A stretch of 64,000 nt of DNA from Plantago major (GCA_026545765.1 CM048839.1:84745914-84809913), one strand, 5' to 3'. Positions 44,709 through 57,186 are shown, numbered from the stretch's first letter. Program-made: numbers and translations. The notes: generated by a model from the sequence alone, not told the origin.

Positions 44709-47700
44709 ATGAAGATATTATTTTGGAACCTGAGGGGTAGTACCAGGGGTGAAACTATTCGACAAATTAAAGATTATGTCGAGTAATATGATCCTATTAT
44801 GGTGGTCTTAATGGATACGCGAGCAGACATCTCTGCTTCTGTGGGTCCTATTGGGCGCATTGGTTTCAATAAGCAACATGTGATCTCCCCTACAGTGGAG
44901 CACCCGAACGTGGGAGGTTTCTGGTTCCTGTGGGATGGTCAGAGGGTGAGTGTAGAGATAGACATGACAAATGAACGTGTTGCACATTTTAAACTCAAAT
45001 TTCCCTCCACAAACAGGCACGGGGGAGAGAGACTATTTCACCAATCGAGTCACAGGTATCTAACATATTCATACCTAACGATTTTCATGCCCAACCTTCG
45101 CGACATAATCAGGTATGGCAAGAACTCATTTCTTTTAGCAAGTTTGTTACTCTACCTTGGATTGTTGGGGGGGGGGGAGGGGTGATTTCAATAATATTCT
45201 TAGCCCCCATGAAAAAGTAGGGGGTAGAAGGGTGTCTTGGAAGAGAATTCATGATTTTAGATCTTGTTTGATGCAATGTGGTTTAGATGACTTAGGATTT
45301 TGTGGACCTAGTTTTACCTGGTGTAATCGCCAGTTTGCTTCTAATTTCATCATGGAGAGGTTGGATAGAGCCTGTGTGAACCATGCTTGGTTAAATATGT
45401 ATCCTAATACAATAGTTAGAAATCTTGTGAATTCAACTTCTGATCATACTACAATTCTTGTTGATTCTGGTTCTGTTTCTGGTTGTAAAACTAAGTCCTT
45501 TAGGTTTGAAAATCATTGGGTGGAGGGGAACAAGTTCTTGGACTTGTTTGAACCTTTTTGGGAAAAGGCCACCAGTTCCTCTGATTTCTCTTTTGCTAAG
45601 GCTGTTAACAATTTAGCTGAGTGTGCTAAAAACTGGCCCCTTGAAAATTTAAACTCTTTAAATAAAGAGTTAAGAAGGAAGAAAAAAGAACTTAACCAGT
45701 TAACCTTGAATCTCCATTCTTAACTTTCTGTCCTAGGGCCTATTGAAACTGATTTGAGGAATCAAATTAACAACCTTAGGACCCAAAAGGCTATCTACTG
45801 GGCTCAGAGATCTAAAAGGAACTGGATCAAACTTGGTGATGCAAATACCAAGTTTTTCCATGCTAAAGCTTCTCATCAAAAGAGATATAATTTCATACAT
45901 GGAATTAAAAACTCTACTGGTGAGTAGATCACTGATCAAGCTCAACTCTTGGCAGTCTTTAAAGATTTCTTTCAAGGTCAGTCTAAAACTCAAGGCTCTC
46001 ACCTTCAACCTTTTCAACACCTCACTACCCCAACCCTCAATACTGACAGTTGGGAGTCTCTTGTCAAACCTGTTACTCTTGAAGAAGTAACTCTTGCTGT
46101 CAATTCTATTGGAGGTGACAAAGCACCTGGACCTGATGGACTAAATGCTTTGTTTTACCAAAAACATTGGAGCATTGTCCAACATCAAGTCTTTGAGGTT
46201 GTCCAAAGATTTTTCTCTCAGGCTTATCTTGATACTCAAAGAACACAACTGATTCTCATTCCAAAAAAGGAAAATCCCCATGATCCTAGTCAGTTTAGAC
46301 CAATAAGTCTCTGCAATGTTAGTTATAAGATAATTTCTAAAATCCTGGTAGCAAGAATGAGACCTCTCCTGGATAGTCTCATTAGCCCTTTTCAAAATGC
46401 TTTTGTTCCTGGGAGGCAGATAAATGACAATGTCATGATAGCTCATGAGCTTTTGCATACCATGAATAAGAAAAGACACTCTAAACAGTTCTTTCTTGGT
46501 CTTAAACTTGACATTGCAAAGGCTTATGATAAAATGGAGTGGGATTTCATTAAGCTTGCGTTGGAGAAGTTCAATTTTCCACCCCATTTTATCACCCTTG
46601 TCTTAACATGCATCAAATTTTGCTCTTTCAACATTAAAGTCAATAACTTTGTTTCTGAAACTTGGCAACCTCAAAGAGGATTGAGACAGGGAGATCCTCT
46701 TTCTCCTTATCTCTTTATCCTTTGTCAAGAGCTTTTCACTCATCTGCTCCTTAGCTTTCAACACAGAAACATGTTCCATCCTCTGAAAGCCAGTAGGACA
46801 GGGCCTGCACTTCCTTTGTTATGCTTTGCAGATGATTGCATTATCTTTTGCAAAGCAAATGAGGATTCTTTGAATAGCCTGATCACTTGTCTCAATGTGT
46901 ATGCTTTAGCCTCTGGTCAGTATGTTTGTTGGGATAAGTCAAGGGTCATTTTTTCCCCTAATACTCCCATTCCAATTAAACAAAAGATCACTGAGCATTT
47001 AGGGGTGATTCATAACAAAAGCCTGGATAGATATCTTGGTATCTCCTTCCTTATGGGTGCAAAAAAGAGACTTTTTTGAACACATAATTGAAAGAGTTAT
47101 GAATAAGGTCAATGTTTGGTACTCTAACTACTTATCACATGCGGGTAGAATGGTTTTGATCCAAGCTGTTACAAATTCTATTCCTACATATTGTATGTCA
47201 GTAGTTAAAATACCTGAAACTTGCCTAGATAGGATTAACTAAATCAATAATCATTTCTTGTGGAATAGAAAAAAGGAAGGAAAAACTAGAGCTAAAGTTA
47301 GATGGGAACTCGTTTGTAGACCTAAGAACATGGGAGGTCTTGGAATTAGAAATCTCACCTTTTTAAACCAAGCTTTTGTGCTTAAGCACATTTGGAAAAT
47401 CATTTCTCAACCAAACTCCCTATAGTCTCAGGTTTATTGTGCTAAGTACCTATCTAATTCTAGCTTGTGGGATACTAATGAGAAAAGCCACCACAATTGG
47501 ATCTGGAAACAGATTTTAAGACAAAGAGAAACCTTTAGGAATGCTTTAGCTTTTCTTATAGGTAATGGAACTCAAATCAACATGTGGACAGACAATTGGT
47601 TTAGAAAAGGTAGTCTCCAGGACTTTACCACCCTTGATCACCCTGATGAACCTGTTGCTAATTACCTCACTCAGGGTGGTTGGAACCAGGAAAAGCTTTC

Positions 47701-48734
47701 ACAAACTCTCCCCCCCCCCTGATCAGGTTCATAAAATCATGGCCATCCCTTTACCTCAGACTAAAATTGAGGATACCCTGGTCTGGAACCCCAGTCTTGA
47801 TGGTTTCTTCTCAATCAAAAGTGCTTACAATCTCTTAATCCATTGTGATAATTTACAAAGTGTAGACTGGCCTTGGAAAAGATTGTGGAGTTTGCCAACC
47901 ATTCCTAAAATCAAGTTCTTTTTGTGGCTTTTTGTTCTAGATAGGCTACCTACTGCCCTTAATCTTTGGAGAAAGGGGATCATTTCCTCACCTCTGTGTG
48001 CTTGATGTGGTATGTGCCAGGAAGATAGTAATCACCTCTTCTTACACTGCTCTGCTTTTAGTAGTCTAGTGAACAAGTTCTTACCACACCACTTCACCTT
48101 TGGCTCCCATATTACTTTGTTGATCTTTGCTGATGAGAAGCTCTAGGAATAACTTGATCTTTTTACACTTAATGTGGATTATCTGGAATTGTAGAAATCA
48201 GAAAGTGTTTAGGAACGAGGATATCAATTTGGTTTCTTTGGAGTTCAAGTTCTGGAATGTGCATAATGGTATAGTTGGAAGTTCTTCTGAGCATTTGCAG
48301 GTTTATAAAACTATTTTATGTAAATGGGAACCTCCTAATCATCCTTTCTATTGCTTGAATATTGATGGCTCAGTACAGTTAGAGGATCACACTGCAGGGA
48401 TAGGATGCATCATTAGAAACAGCTCAGGGAACTTAATTTTAGCAGGGGCAGCTTATTTGGGAAGAACTGATATTAACATGGCTGAACTCATTGCCTTGAG
48501 AACAGGAATTTTAATGGCACTGCGAGCTAATATCACTTCCCTTGTAATTCAATCAGATTCTAAGTATGTGGTTTCTTGTGTACGCAGAGAGAGAGAGCAG
48601 CATATTGGCTACAGCTACATCTGCTCCAAGACATCCTTGAACTGTACAAGAAGATGGAAACGATCAAAGTCACTTTTGTGTACAGGGAACAAAATGGTGC
48701 AGCTGATAAACTTGCAAAATTTGCTTGTTCCTAG
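44709..48734 (+). pseudogene. LINE-4 ORF2 (endonuclease, reverse transcriptase, zf-RVT, RNase H), several breaks
   Basis: Starts MKILFWNLRGSTRG at 44709; a TAA stop follows at 44784-44786. Endonuclease pieces run to about 45480 (DFNNIL, GPSFTWCNRQF, ERLDRACVN). The RT is mostly open at 45949-47079: DKAPGPDGLNALFY, FVPGRQINDNVM, LDIAKAYDKMEW, RGLRQGDPLSPYLF and the catalytic CFADDC. zf-RVT lies near 47800-48060. A plant RVT_3-type RNase H is at 48350-48730 (NIDGS, AELIALRTGI, QSDSKYVV), with a frameshift near 48600 before the conserved QNGAADKLAKFA. The TAG at 48732-48734 ends it. Confidence 0.87.
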
Positions 48735-48941
48735 GACTTTTGGCTTGATCATAATAGTTCTATGTTAAACTTAGGATTTCCAATCATGGTCTGGGACTTT
48801 TGCCCTCCTTAGCTATCTAGTACTCTTTTGTCGGATCTTTCGTCGTCCTTGCCTCGCCGTGTTGTGGCAGTTAATGAGGCCCATCCTGTAATGAACTAAC
48901 CTCTTTTATATGCTTCTTTAGGCTTAAAAAAAAAAAAAAAT

Positions 48942-48952
48942 GACAAAAGGGC
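48942..48952 (+). repeat. Right target-site duplication of LINE-4
   Basis: GACAAAAGGGC, one base after the poly-A tail, matching 41663-41673. Confidence 0.78.
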
Positions 48953-49108
48953 ATTTGAATGATTAATTAATTATTCCAGAGCGTGTCAGTTGACCAGGCA
49001 AACAAGTTGCGTGATAAAAACAAGATTAGTATTTTGTCCAATCTAATACTACTCTTTATCATCTTGTAATATAATATAAAAACTATAATAAATATATAGT
49101 TTGCCTTT

Positions 49109-49116
49109 CTATAAAC
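49109..49116 (+). promoter_or_regulatory. Probable TATA box of the GDSL gene
   Basis: CTATAAAC lies 88 bp before the ATG at 49204, a normal distance for a plant promoter. Only about 160 bp separate it from the LINE-4 duplication, so upstream control sequences may have been displaced by the LINE. Confidence 0.45.
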
Positions 49117-49203
49117 CCAACCCAAGCTTAAAAACACTTGTTTCTTAATCATATATACGAACATATACTCCTACACATTAGTCAAATAGCATTCACAGTA
49201 GAT

Positions 49204-52200
49204 ATGATTCAGCCGCTCTTAGTGTTGTTCTTCTTAGTAATTCTTCCAAAGCCATTGGTTGTAGAGGCATCGTCTGCCTTTCCTTGCTTTTTCATATTCG
49301 GAGATTCACTAGTGGATAATGGGAATAATAATCGACTTAATACTGGGGCCAAGGCGAATTTCACACCATACGGAATTGATTTTCCTCAAGGGCCTACGGG
49401 AAGATTCACCAATGGTCGAACTATAGTTGATTTCATCGGTAAGAACTTAAGACATTCAAAATCTTTGATGTTTGTTGACATTTGTATATGATAATATGCA
49501 TGTTTATGCAGTCACAAGTTGGATTTTTGTTGCTTGCAAAAATGAGTTTGAATTATGTTTTGAAAATTCATGTTTTGAGTCCAATAGTGATAGAATTTTT
49601 CTATTGATTCCAGGTCAATATCTTGGTTTCAAAGAATTTATTCCAGCATTTGCAACGGCACAAGGGAAGGAGATAATGAAAGGTGTGAATTACGGGTCAG
49701 GAGCAGCCGGAATTCGTGATGAAACCGCACAACATGTGGTATGTACTGCTTCTCCATTTCACATACAAAACAAAATCGGAGTGTTGGATATAAACTGAAA
49801 TTGAGTTTTCTCAATTACAGTTAGAATTTTTTTACACAAAAATTCAATTCGAATTAAGAAAACTTAATTAGAGTTTGTAAATTAAACACTCCATTTCTCT
49901 CGAGTTCATTTCAACAACTCTTAAAGTTGACTTTAATTCAATTATAGATTTAAGGTAAATTGTCGCCAAGGTAAGTAGAAATTTGAAGTCGTTCACGAGT
50001 GATCTGTTCGAACGGGCCAACTATGATGACTAGTTCCAATTTCAGTTTAATCAAATCAAATTAATCCTCATTTTAATTAGTCAACTATGATCACTTATTA
50101 TATTTGTGTGTCTTTTATTATCTTTTCTGTATACCAACTTCCACGAGACTCGCTCCACATTTACCATTTTTCATTTGTGTAAATTTTATTATCTTTTTAA
50201 GCGTGTGACTTAAATTCAAACAAACTCTAAGAAAAAGATTTTGAATTTTGCAGTAACCATGCTAAATAAATGTGATCTTCTTTTTAAAGCGGCAACAAAG
50301 TTAAATATATTAATCTCTAAATTCTAAAAGTTCACGAGCATGAAGAATGGTACGTTACATCAACCAAAACCAATATGCCATACATTCTACATTTCAAAGA
50401 AAATACCAGCAAATTAAATCCACTCTACTCATTTCTACTTGGACAATAAATAGTCCACACTTATGTCCCCTTGTTAACAACCAAAATGCTTTTACCACTC
50501 AATTTAAACCAATAAAACCGGAATTTTTTTTCATTTAGATTTTAATTCTTATTTTTTTTGGATTTTTTGGAGATACAAATATTAATTACAAAAGTTGTGT
50601 TATCATTTTTCTTAATGACATTTAGAATATGCAACCGCCATCTTTCTATTGCACACTAGTTGACCCCAGAAGTACACATAATTGTCAAAATAGTTTTAAC
50701 CACCAAAAACACACTATCAAATAGAATGTGTGGAATCCATATGATATGTGGTTATCTCATAGCATCTGATATCCTATGTATAGTGGTTTGTATCAGGAGC
50801 GAACGCAGAAATATATGTTAGTGGTAGCGAATTATTTTAAATAAATTTAACTAAAATTTTCATTATTAATAAGAATTACATTTTCAAAATTACATGGTAA
50901 AGAACAAGGTTTAGACTATAATTTTCTAATCTAGTCTTAACAAAATTTCTATTTTAAGTCCATCTATCATTTGTTCATCAATAATGCTTATAAGGGATAA
51001 CTTAAATGTATTCCACCCAACTAATATAAATATTCATTACTTATTCATTATTCACAACAAAATCTAATAATCACCAAAGTTTTTTGAAATTTATTACTAC
51101 TACTTTTTATCTATCTTTTTGAAAAATAATGCGAATAGGGTATATGAATTGCTGGAGCGAGAATACACCAGTACATGGAATATTATTCTCTATAATCAAA
51201 AGAGTGTATCACATATTCACATCCACTTTAGAAACTAACATAATTATTAAATATATTAATCTATTTTTATTTATACAAAAAGGAAAATGAACATGATAAC
51301 TAATAATTAGTTGATGGTAAAAGAAATCCATGTTAGAAAAGGAAACAAAATTATATGTTCATAAAATGGAGGAATTAGATACCAAATAATTTTGTTAAGC
51401 TTTAAATGATTAAAATTAAGTAAATGAATGTACATAGAACAGAAAAAACAAAGAGACATAAAATGCCGAAAATGTGACAATTTTAGGTATCAAACCCACA
51501 ATCACTTGACAAGGCAAACATTTATGCAAGACTAATGACCAGTTGAGCTACATCAATTTCATGTACATTTATTCATGTTAAATTGTATCTCTATATCTTT
51601 AAATTGTTAAAAGGGGTATAATAAACATTTCATGTCCAAAATCGAGGAGCTGCGCTTGAGGTCCCTTGCGCCTATGTAGGGCCGCCCCTGGTTTGTATGC
51701 CTCTAACATGTTGAAAGTTACGGGGCGAAGAGTACTAATTTAGCAGATTTTAGTTTAATGATCTGTAGATGTATTAATATTTTCCTATATATAAATTAAA
51801 ATTGTGACAGGGAGAACGAGTGAGCTTGAACATGCAGTTGCAAAATCACAATCAGACGATTGCCAGAATAACTCAATTACTTGGAAATTCACATTCATCC
51901 AGAAAGCATCTCAGCAAATGTTTGTATATGTCTGTAATGGGAAGCAACGACTACATAAACAACTACTATTTGCCTCAACTCTACCCAACTAGCCAAACCT
52001 ACACAACATCTCAATACGCAGACGAATTGACACAGCAGTATTCTCTCCAACTCAAGGTTAATAAACTAATTTGTCTATACTTTTTTTACATAAAATCTTT
52101 ACATTGTACCGACCTAACTATATTGTAATATCCCACATCCCACATATGCAGACCATGTACACTTATGGAGCACGAAAAGTAGCGGTCACTGGACTAGGTC

Positions 52201-52577
52201 AATTAGGTTGCGTGCCTGGAGAATTAGCGAGACGAACCAATGGATCTCAGTGTTTTGACTCCATGAACGAGGCAGTCATTTTATTCAATGCCAAGTTAAA
52301 ACTCCTTGTGGATGAACTGAACAAAAATATTACAGATGCCAAGTTTGTTTATATAAGTTCAATGACCGGGAGCCTTACACAAATATTACCTATACCAGGG
52401 GTAGTGTTAGACCAGCCGTGTTGCAATGTGACACAATTTGGATCGTGTATCCCTGGAGAAGCGCCGTGCGCAGACAGAGACTTGTATGCGTTCTACGACA
52501 GTTTCCATCCAACGGAGATTGTTGTCAATGCATCAGCAACCGGTGCATTTGTCGAGATTGCAAAGTTGATCTCTTGA
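49204..52577 (+). CDS. GDSL-type esterase/lipase, secreted, four exons
   Basis: Exons 49204-49438, 49614-49738, 51811-52056 and 52152-52577 join in phase across GT-AG introns to 343 residues, slightly short for plant GDSL lipases. Residues 1-22 form a signal peptide ([11 protein letters not shown]), so the enzyme should enter the secretory pathway. The four SGNH blocks are present: [14 protein letters not shown] (nucleophile S35), NYGSGAAGI (about 104-112), GSND (164-167, N166) and DSFH (D318, H321). [20 protein letters not shown] is typical of the family. It hydrolyses acyl esters; the substrate cannot be read from sequence. Intron 2 (2072 bp) holds a hAT element. The ATG at 49204 is chosen because it begins the signal peptide. 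No break found. Confidence 0.92.
50786..50793. repeat. Left 8-bp target duplication of the hAT element
   Basis: GTTTGTAT, repeated at 51691-51698. Confidence 0.85.
50794..51690. mobile_element. Non-autonomous hAT element in intron 2 of the GDSL gene
   Basis: 897 bp flanked by the 8-bp duplication GTTTGTAT (50786-50793 and 51691-51698), the size characteristic of hAT elements. Termini are CAGGAGCG on the left and CAGGGGCGGCCC as reverse complement on the right, matching the common plant hAT CAGGGGCGG end with one left-end mutation. No transposase coding remains inside. Confidence 0.88.
51691..51698. repeat. Right 8-bp target duplication of the hAT element
   Basis: GTTTGTAT, repeated at 50786-50793. 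Confidence 0.85.
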
Positions 52578-52740
52578 TGTAATAGTTGGTTATAGTCAGA
52601 GGGTGAAATTGGATAATTTGGTCGATTTGTAATAGTTTGAAATAATGTAAAATATACATGTACATATGTATACGAAATATATATATATATACTTCTGTGT
52701 TTATCATTCTTATTTATACAACTTTACTTTCCGGTTGTCT

Positions 52741-53027
52741 TTTTTTTTTAGCCAGAAATGCATTGCATTCATTAATTAAGGACAAAAGCCAGAAATACAA
52801 AGAAAGCCTCCGCACATTACAAGAAGAAGAGTAACATATCATCAAACTGTAGACTAAAGACATGAATAGGAGAACCAACGGTAAACTGTTTGAGACTAGG
52901 AGGCAGGACAAAAAAGCAAGCTACTCGGCTTCCAAAAAGTCGAAAGGCAGACCACCAAAACCTGAAGAATCCAGAGTGAAGTCGTGGCATAATCTATGGG
53001 CGAGCCCATTTTCTTCTCTTCGTATAT
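52741..53027 (-). mobile_element. 3' end of an RNase H-type LINE, minus strand
   Basis: On the plus strand it begins with a poly-T run (a minus-strand poly-A tail). Read on the minus strand, the distal part encodes RREENGLAHRL, the typical last helix of a plant LINE RNase H, followed by about 20 residues and a TAG. The sequence stops exactly at the CACTA terminus at 53028, so either the CACTA element inserted into it or it is truncated there. Confidence 0.6.
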
Positions 53028-53474
53028 CACTACAAGAAACTCATGAACGGGGAACGGATTTTAGGAACGGATCTTGGGATGGAATATACAATACAAAAAT
53101 ACGGAGGACGGATTAGGGACGGATTTTGCCACAAACACATTCCGGATCTAATTCCGTTCCAAAAAGACCCGCAAAAAAATTACGCAAAACTTCAAGGACA
53201 TACATGATACATAATTGGCATGGAATTAACTAGATACAGATTGCTCCGTCCTATTCCGTTACTAAAATGAAATAAATTTTAATAATTTTTTCCAAAAATT
53301 TAGAGACGGATTTGCAACGGAAACAAATAGCCACGGAATATTCGGTTTCTAAAATAATATTTATTAAGTATATATTAGAATAAAATAGATACGATTGTTT
53401 ATTATTCTGTCTCCAATTTCCTGCCTAAAGTAGAACTCCGTTCCTAAAATAGATACGATTTTCTTTCCGTGTCC
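53028..53474 (+). mobile_element. Terminal region of a CACTA (En/Spm) element
   Basis: It begins CACTACAAGAAA, the diagnostic CACTA terminus, followed by subterminal repeats of the form ACGGATTTTRGGAACGGAT in both orientations. The copia element interrupts it at 53475-53479. No opposite terminus (TTGTAGTG) was found to the end of the window, so the right part is missing, diverged or beyond it. No transposase was seen. Confidence 0.75.
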
Positions 53475-53479
53475 AGTTA
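53475..53479. repeat. Left target duplication of the copia element
   Basis: AGTTA, identical to 61996-62000. Confidence 0.85.
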
Positions 53480-53922
53480 TGTTAGGTTTACTAATCGATC
53501 ATAGACGAATTACAAAGAATTAAGGATGATAACGGAAATGGCGATTTCACACTGAAATACAAATACGTACAAACAGTAATCGAATCAAAGCAATAACAAT
53601 CAACACGAGATATAACGAGCTTCGGCACGCCACATCGGCCTACTGCTCAGGAGAAAAACGATCACGATTTCACTAATCACCAAATCGAACTACAAGCTTA
53701 CAGAGAACCGAACGAAACTGCAATCGAACAAGCACAACTCTTCAATCCGAGTTGATAACCGATCCTAGCTATTCACGATTCTAACCGCTCTCAAAATTCT
53801 CGATTACAAGTGAAAGAATACTGAAATTGAACTGTCTATACATCAAAGAAAAATCTATTAAACACATAGAGATAAAACGGCCTGAGAAGCAGCATCCGTT
53901 CAATTAGGCTGCCTATACTGGG

Positions 53923-54510
53923 ATGCCGAGAAAGAAGAAGATGGTGCCGCTTGTGGAACCAGCGGCAAAGCGGCCGGTTGGTCGACCACGGAAGGTTATG
54001 GCGACATCCGAGCCACCCCAATCTGTTTCAACCTCTGCTGATCTGGAGAACTCGACACGCACGCAGCCTGCGTGCTCACCGGATCTGACAAATCCTAATT
54101 CGGATTCGAAAAAGGTAACCTTGGCCTCTGATGATGAAGATCCAGCTGTGGCAGAGGACTCGCCTATTACTAACGATATTGGAACGGAGCTGCGGTCTGT
54201 AATTGGCGGGCCGATTATGCTGCCGGATGTCTCCCCCAACCAGGTTCGGGCTGAAATCAGGCCTGCAGCAATCGATTCTCGTCCCAACCCTACTGCCCCA
54301 ACTATTCCGTGGGTTGATGTTATTCGCGGTAATCGTGAACCTGATCGTGGATTGAATATTGTTTACTCCCCACCGCTGGTAGTTGATGGAGAGCTAATCG
54401 TGGAAATTGAGGACGAGGATATACAGGAGGAGCTGGATTTCTGGAAAAATTCGCTTATCATGTATGTAGCGGATAATTCCCTCTCTATGACTGCTGTGAA
54501 GAAACTAAAG
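53923..54510 (+). pseudogene. LINE-3 ORF1 fragment (AT-hook-like motif and start of DUF4283)
   Basis: Begins MPRKKKMVPL, then an AT-hook-like KRPVGRPRK, a long serine/proline-rich linker and the first part of DUF4283 (ELDFWKNSLIMYVADNSLSM). It ends at the deletion junction near 54505, reading on out of frame to a stop at 54540. The remainder of DUF4283 and the zinc knuckle are deleted. Confidence 0.85.
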
Positions 54511-56876
54511 ATGCTGCTTTGGAGCTTGAAAAATGTCTAGAGGTTGCAGAACAGGTACTCAGGCAAAAGTACAAAGTGGATTGGATCAAACATGGTGATG
54601 GAAACTCTGCTTTTTTTCACGCCCAGGTTAGGGAGAAAAATCGTAGGATTGGCATTCACCGTCTTGAGACAGAATCTGGGCGGATACTCTATCAAGATAT
54701 GGAGATTGCGCAAGAGATCATGTATTTTTATACACAACTTGCGGGGACCAGAGCCACGCGAAGCAGGGGTGTAGATATTGGAATTATTCGGTCGGGTCCA
54801 AGGCTACAGCATGAGGACCGGATTTTCCTAATCCAACAAGTAACACATGAGGAGATTGATATGGCACTAAAAGGTATTGGTGACCTAAAGGCTCCCGGGA
54901 TTGATGGTTTTAATGCATATTTTTCCAAACGTACCTGGTCCCATATCCGTGGGGATATATATGCGGCAGTGACAGATTTCTTTGAGACGACTTCTCTCTT
55001 TCCTGCCTTGAACTGTACCCTAGTTACTTTAATTCCAAAGACACCCACGGCTTCCAAGGTACGGGAAATGCGGCCTATAGCATGTTGTACGACCATCTAT
55101 AAGATTATTTCGAAGATTCTCACCAATCGTTTGGGGAAAGTAATCAATAGCATTGTCGATGATAGTCAATCTGCTTTCCTGCCGGGAAAAGTTATCCAGG
55201 ATAATATTCTTCTAGCTCAGGAGTTAGTGAGGGGTTATGGGAGAAAGGGTATATCTCCTCGATGTATGGTCCAGATGGACCTACATAAAGCCTATGATAC
55301 GGTTAATTGGGATGCTCTAGAGGTAATCATGCAGGAATTAGGCTTCCCTGTGCTATTTGTGAAGTGGATTATGAGTTGTGTCACAACTGTGTCTTACAGA
55401 TATGTAATCAATGGGGAGCCGTCACAAGTGCTTAAAGCACGAAGGGGGTTGAGACAAGGTGATCCTCTGTCTCCATTTCTCTTTGTACTTATTATGGAGT
55501 ATCTGCATCGATGTCTGCAGAAGTTGCGGGACATTCCAGATTTCAATTTTCATCCGAAGTGTGACAAGTTGCATATCACAAACTTATGCTTTGCGGATGA
55601 TCTAATGCTATTTATGCGGGGTGATGAGAGATCGGTCCAGCTAATGTTATAGCAGCTCCAACTGTTCTCTGATGCTTGCGGATTAAAACCTAATCTCTCG
55701 AAGAAAAGGATGTTCTTTGGGGGTCTTACGGGGGTGATGCAGCAGCGTCTATTAGCTGCATCCGGTTTTACTGTGGGCTGCCTCCTAGTCCGGTATCTGG
55801 GGGTGCCCCTTTTACATCGCCGGCTCTCAATCCTACACTATCAGCCCCTCCTGGATCGCATTCTTGGTCGCATGAAGCATTGGACAACGAGACTTCTCAC
55901 CTATGCGGGTAGGGAGCAACTCATCAAAAGTGTCATAACATCCATCACGGCTTATTGGCTTCAGGTATTTCCCTTCCCGAAAACTATTTTGGACCACCTT
56001 CAGTGCATTTGTAGGAGTTTTCTGTGGAGCGGTAAAGATGGGAACTACCATAAGGCTCTAGTGTCATGGAAACAAGTTTGTGCTCCAAAATCATGTGGCG
56101 GGTTGAATATCATTAGCCTACAAGAATGGAATCTTGCTCTTATTTCTAAGCTACTATGGAGAATCCAATCCAAGGCGGATTCGTTGTGGGTAAGATGGAT
56201 ACACAACTATTATATAAGACGACAAGCACTGGATGATTGGAGGGCCCCTCTGTGTAGCTCTACAATCATCAAGACAATTCTTCGAGTACGGGACAGTTTA
56301 CAGGGGGCTCCGGAGTGGGCTGCCCAGCTTGCAACCTCAACCTTCTCAACTAGCGCAATCTATAAGCTCCTGCGAGGGATCTCGACAAAAGTAGAGTGGT
56401 GAGACCTGGTTATCCGCAACCAAGCCCGACCCAAGGCTATTTTCATCATGTGGTTGACACTACATCGTCTACTAGCGACAAAGGATCGGTTAGCATTCTT
56501 TGGCATTCAAACAGATGGCACATGCGTATTCTGTGATGGGATGGAGACGATTGATCATCTATTGTTCCAATGCCCGACTACTTTTCAGGTTATCCAAGGT
56601 GCGTTGGCATGGGCTGAATTGCCGCATCCCACTATTACGGATTGGCCGCAACTTATGACATGGGCTCGGCGTTTGGCTAAAGGACATGGAGGTAGGGCAG
56701 GTGTGTTCAAAACCTTAATGGCAGAATCCCTCTATCATATTTGGCAAGCCAGGAACATGAAGATCTTCCAGAATCGAAATATAGAGATGCAAGAGACCAT
56801 TCAATCGATAGTCAACATTACGAAATTGCGAAATCATGGAAGGAGGGTAGAAGCTGTGATACAGTCGCTCACATGA
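54511..56876 (+). pseudogene. LINE-3 ORF2 from mid-protein: reverse transcriptase and zf-RVT
   Basis: The endonuclease is deleted. The RT frame is open at 54519-55652: LKAPGIDGFNAYF, FLPGKVIQDNILL, MDLHKAYDTV, RRGLRQGDPLSPFLF and LCFADDLMLF with catalytic FADD intact. One stop occurs near 55652, then 55710-56402 (YLGVPLLHRRLS, SFLWSGKDGNY) and, after a stop at 56400-56402, zf-RVT (CVFCDGMETIDHLLFQCP) to 56876. It is the cleanest RT of the three related LINEs. Confidence 0.88.
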
Positions 56877-57186
56877 CATAGCGGACGCTTCAAGCGGCCG
56901 CTTACTCCCTGCAGGCGGGCGCGTGCTTTTCGTCTACTTTGTTTACTTAGTTTTTTATTGTTTCATTCGAATTCTGTTTCGGGCTTGGATGCTTTATCGG
57001 CCCTTAAATGTACTGACATTGTTTTGGAGTAATAAGACATGTTCTTCGTTCCAAAAAAAAAAAAAAATTGTGTTATAATCCTACGGCTCAGATCAATCCA
57101 GCGCATTAAACCCATCCTTCTTCGCAAATAAATCCTTCAAGTCTTCAAGTTTTGCAGAAAACCCCCACAGTTTCCAAAACTTTACA

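Larger units (their letters stand above)
41674..48940 (+). mobile_element. LINE-4: 7.27-kb LINE with RNase H, 5' truncated
   Basis: It is flanked by the 11-bp duplication GACAAAAGGGC at 41663-41673 and 48942-48952, with a 15-base poly-A at 48926-48940. The 5' duplication lies where ORF1 is already open without a start codon, so the insertion is slightly 5' truncated. It differs from LINE-1, -2 and -3 in ORF1 sequence, in having a C-terminal RNase H and in its poly-A tail, so it is a separate family. Confidence 0.88.
53907..57067 (+). mobile_element. LINE-3: internally deleted LINE of the LINE-1/2 family, inside the copia LTR
   Basis: 3161 bp from GGCTGCCTATACTGGG through a 15-base poly-A at 57053-57067. 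ORF1 starts at 53923 and joins the middle of ORF2 near 54505, which removes about 1.9 kb (equivalent to about 35590-37465 of LINE-2). The 3' end is the same family terminus as LINE-2 (AATAAGACATGTTCTTCG). No clear target duplication; against the intact LTR, 6-9 bases of target are missing. Confidence 0.88.
53480..57186 (-). repeat. 3' LTR of the copia element, split by LINE-3
   Basis: Outer piece 53480-53906 and inner piece 57068-57186 align to the two parts of the right LTR. Plus-strand ends are TGTTAGG and CTTTACA. Confidence 0.92.

Noticed and set aside
54490..54515. Splicing as the origin of the LINE-3 internal junction
   Set aside because: Alignment to LINE-2 places the join inside a GAAGAA/ACTAAAG region without matching donor and acceptor signals; a simple deletion is enough.
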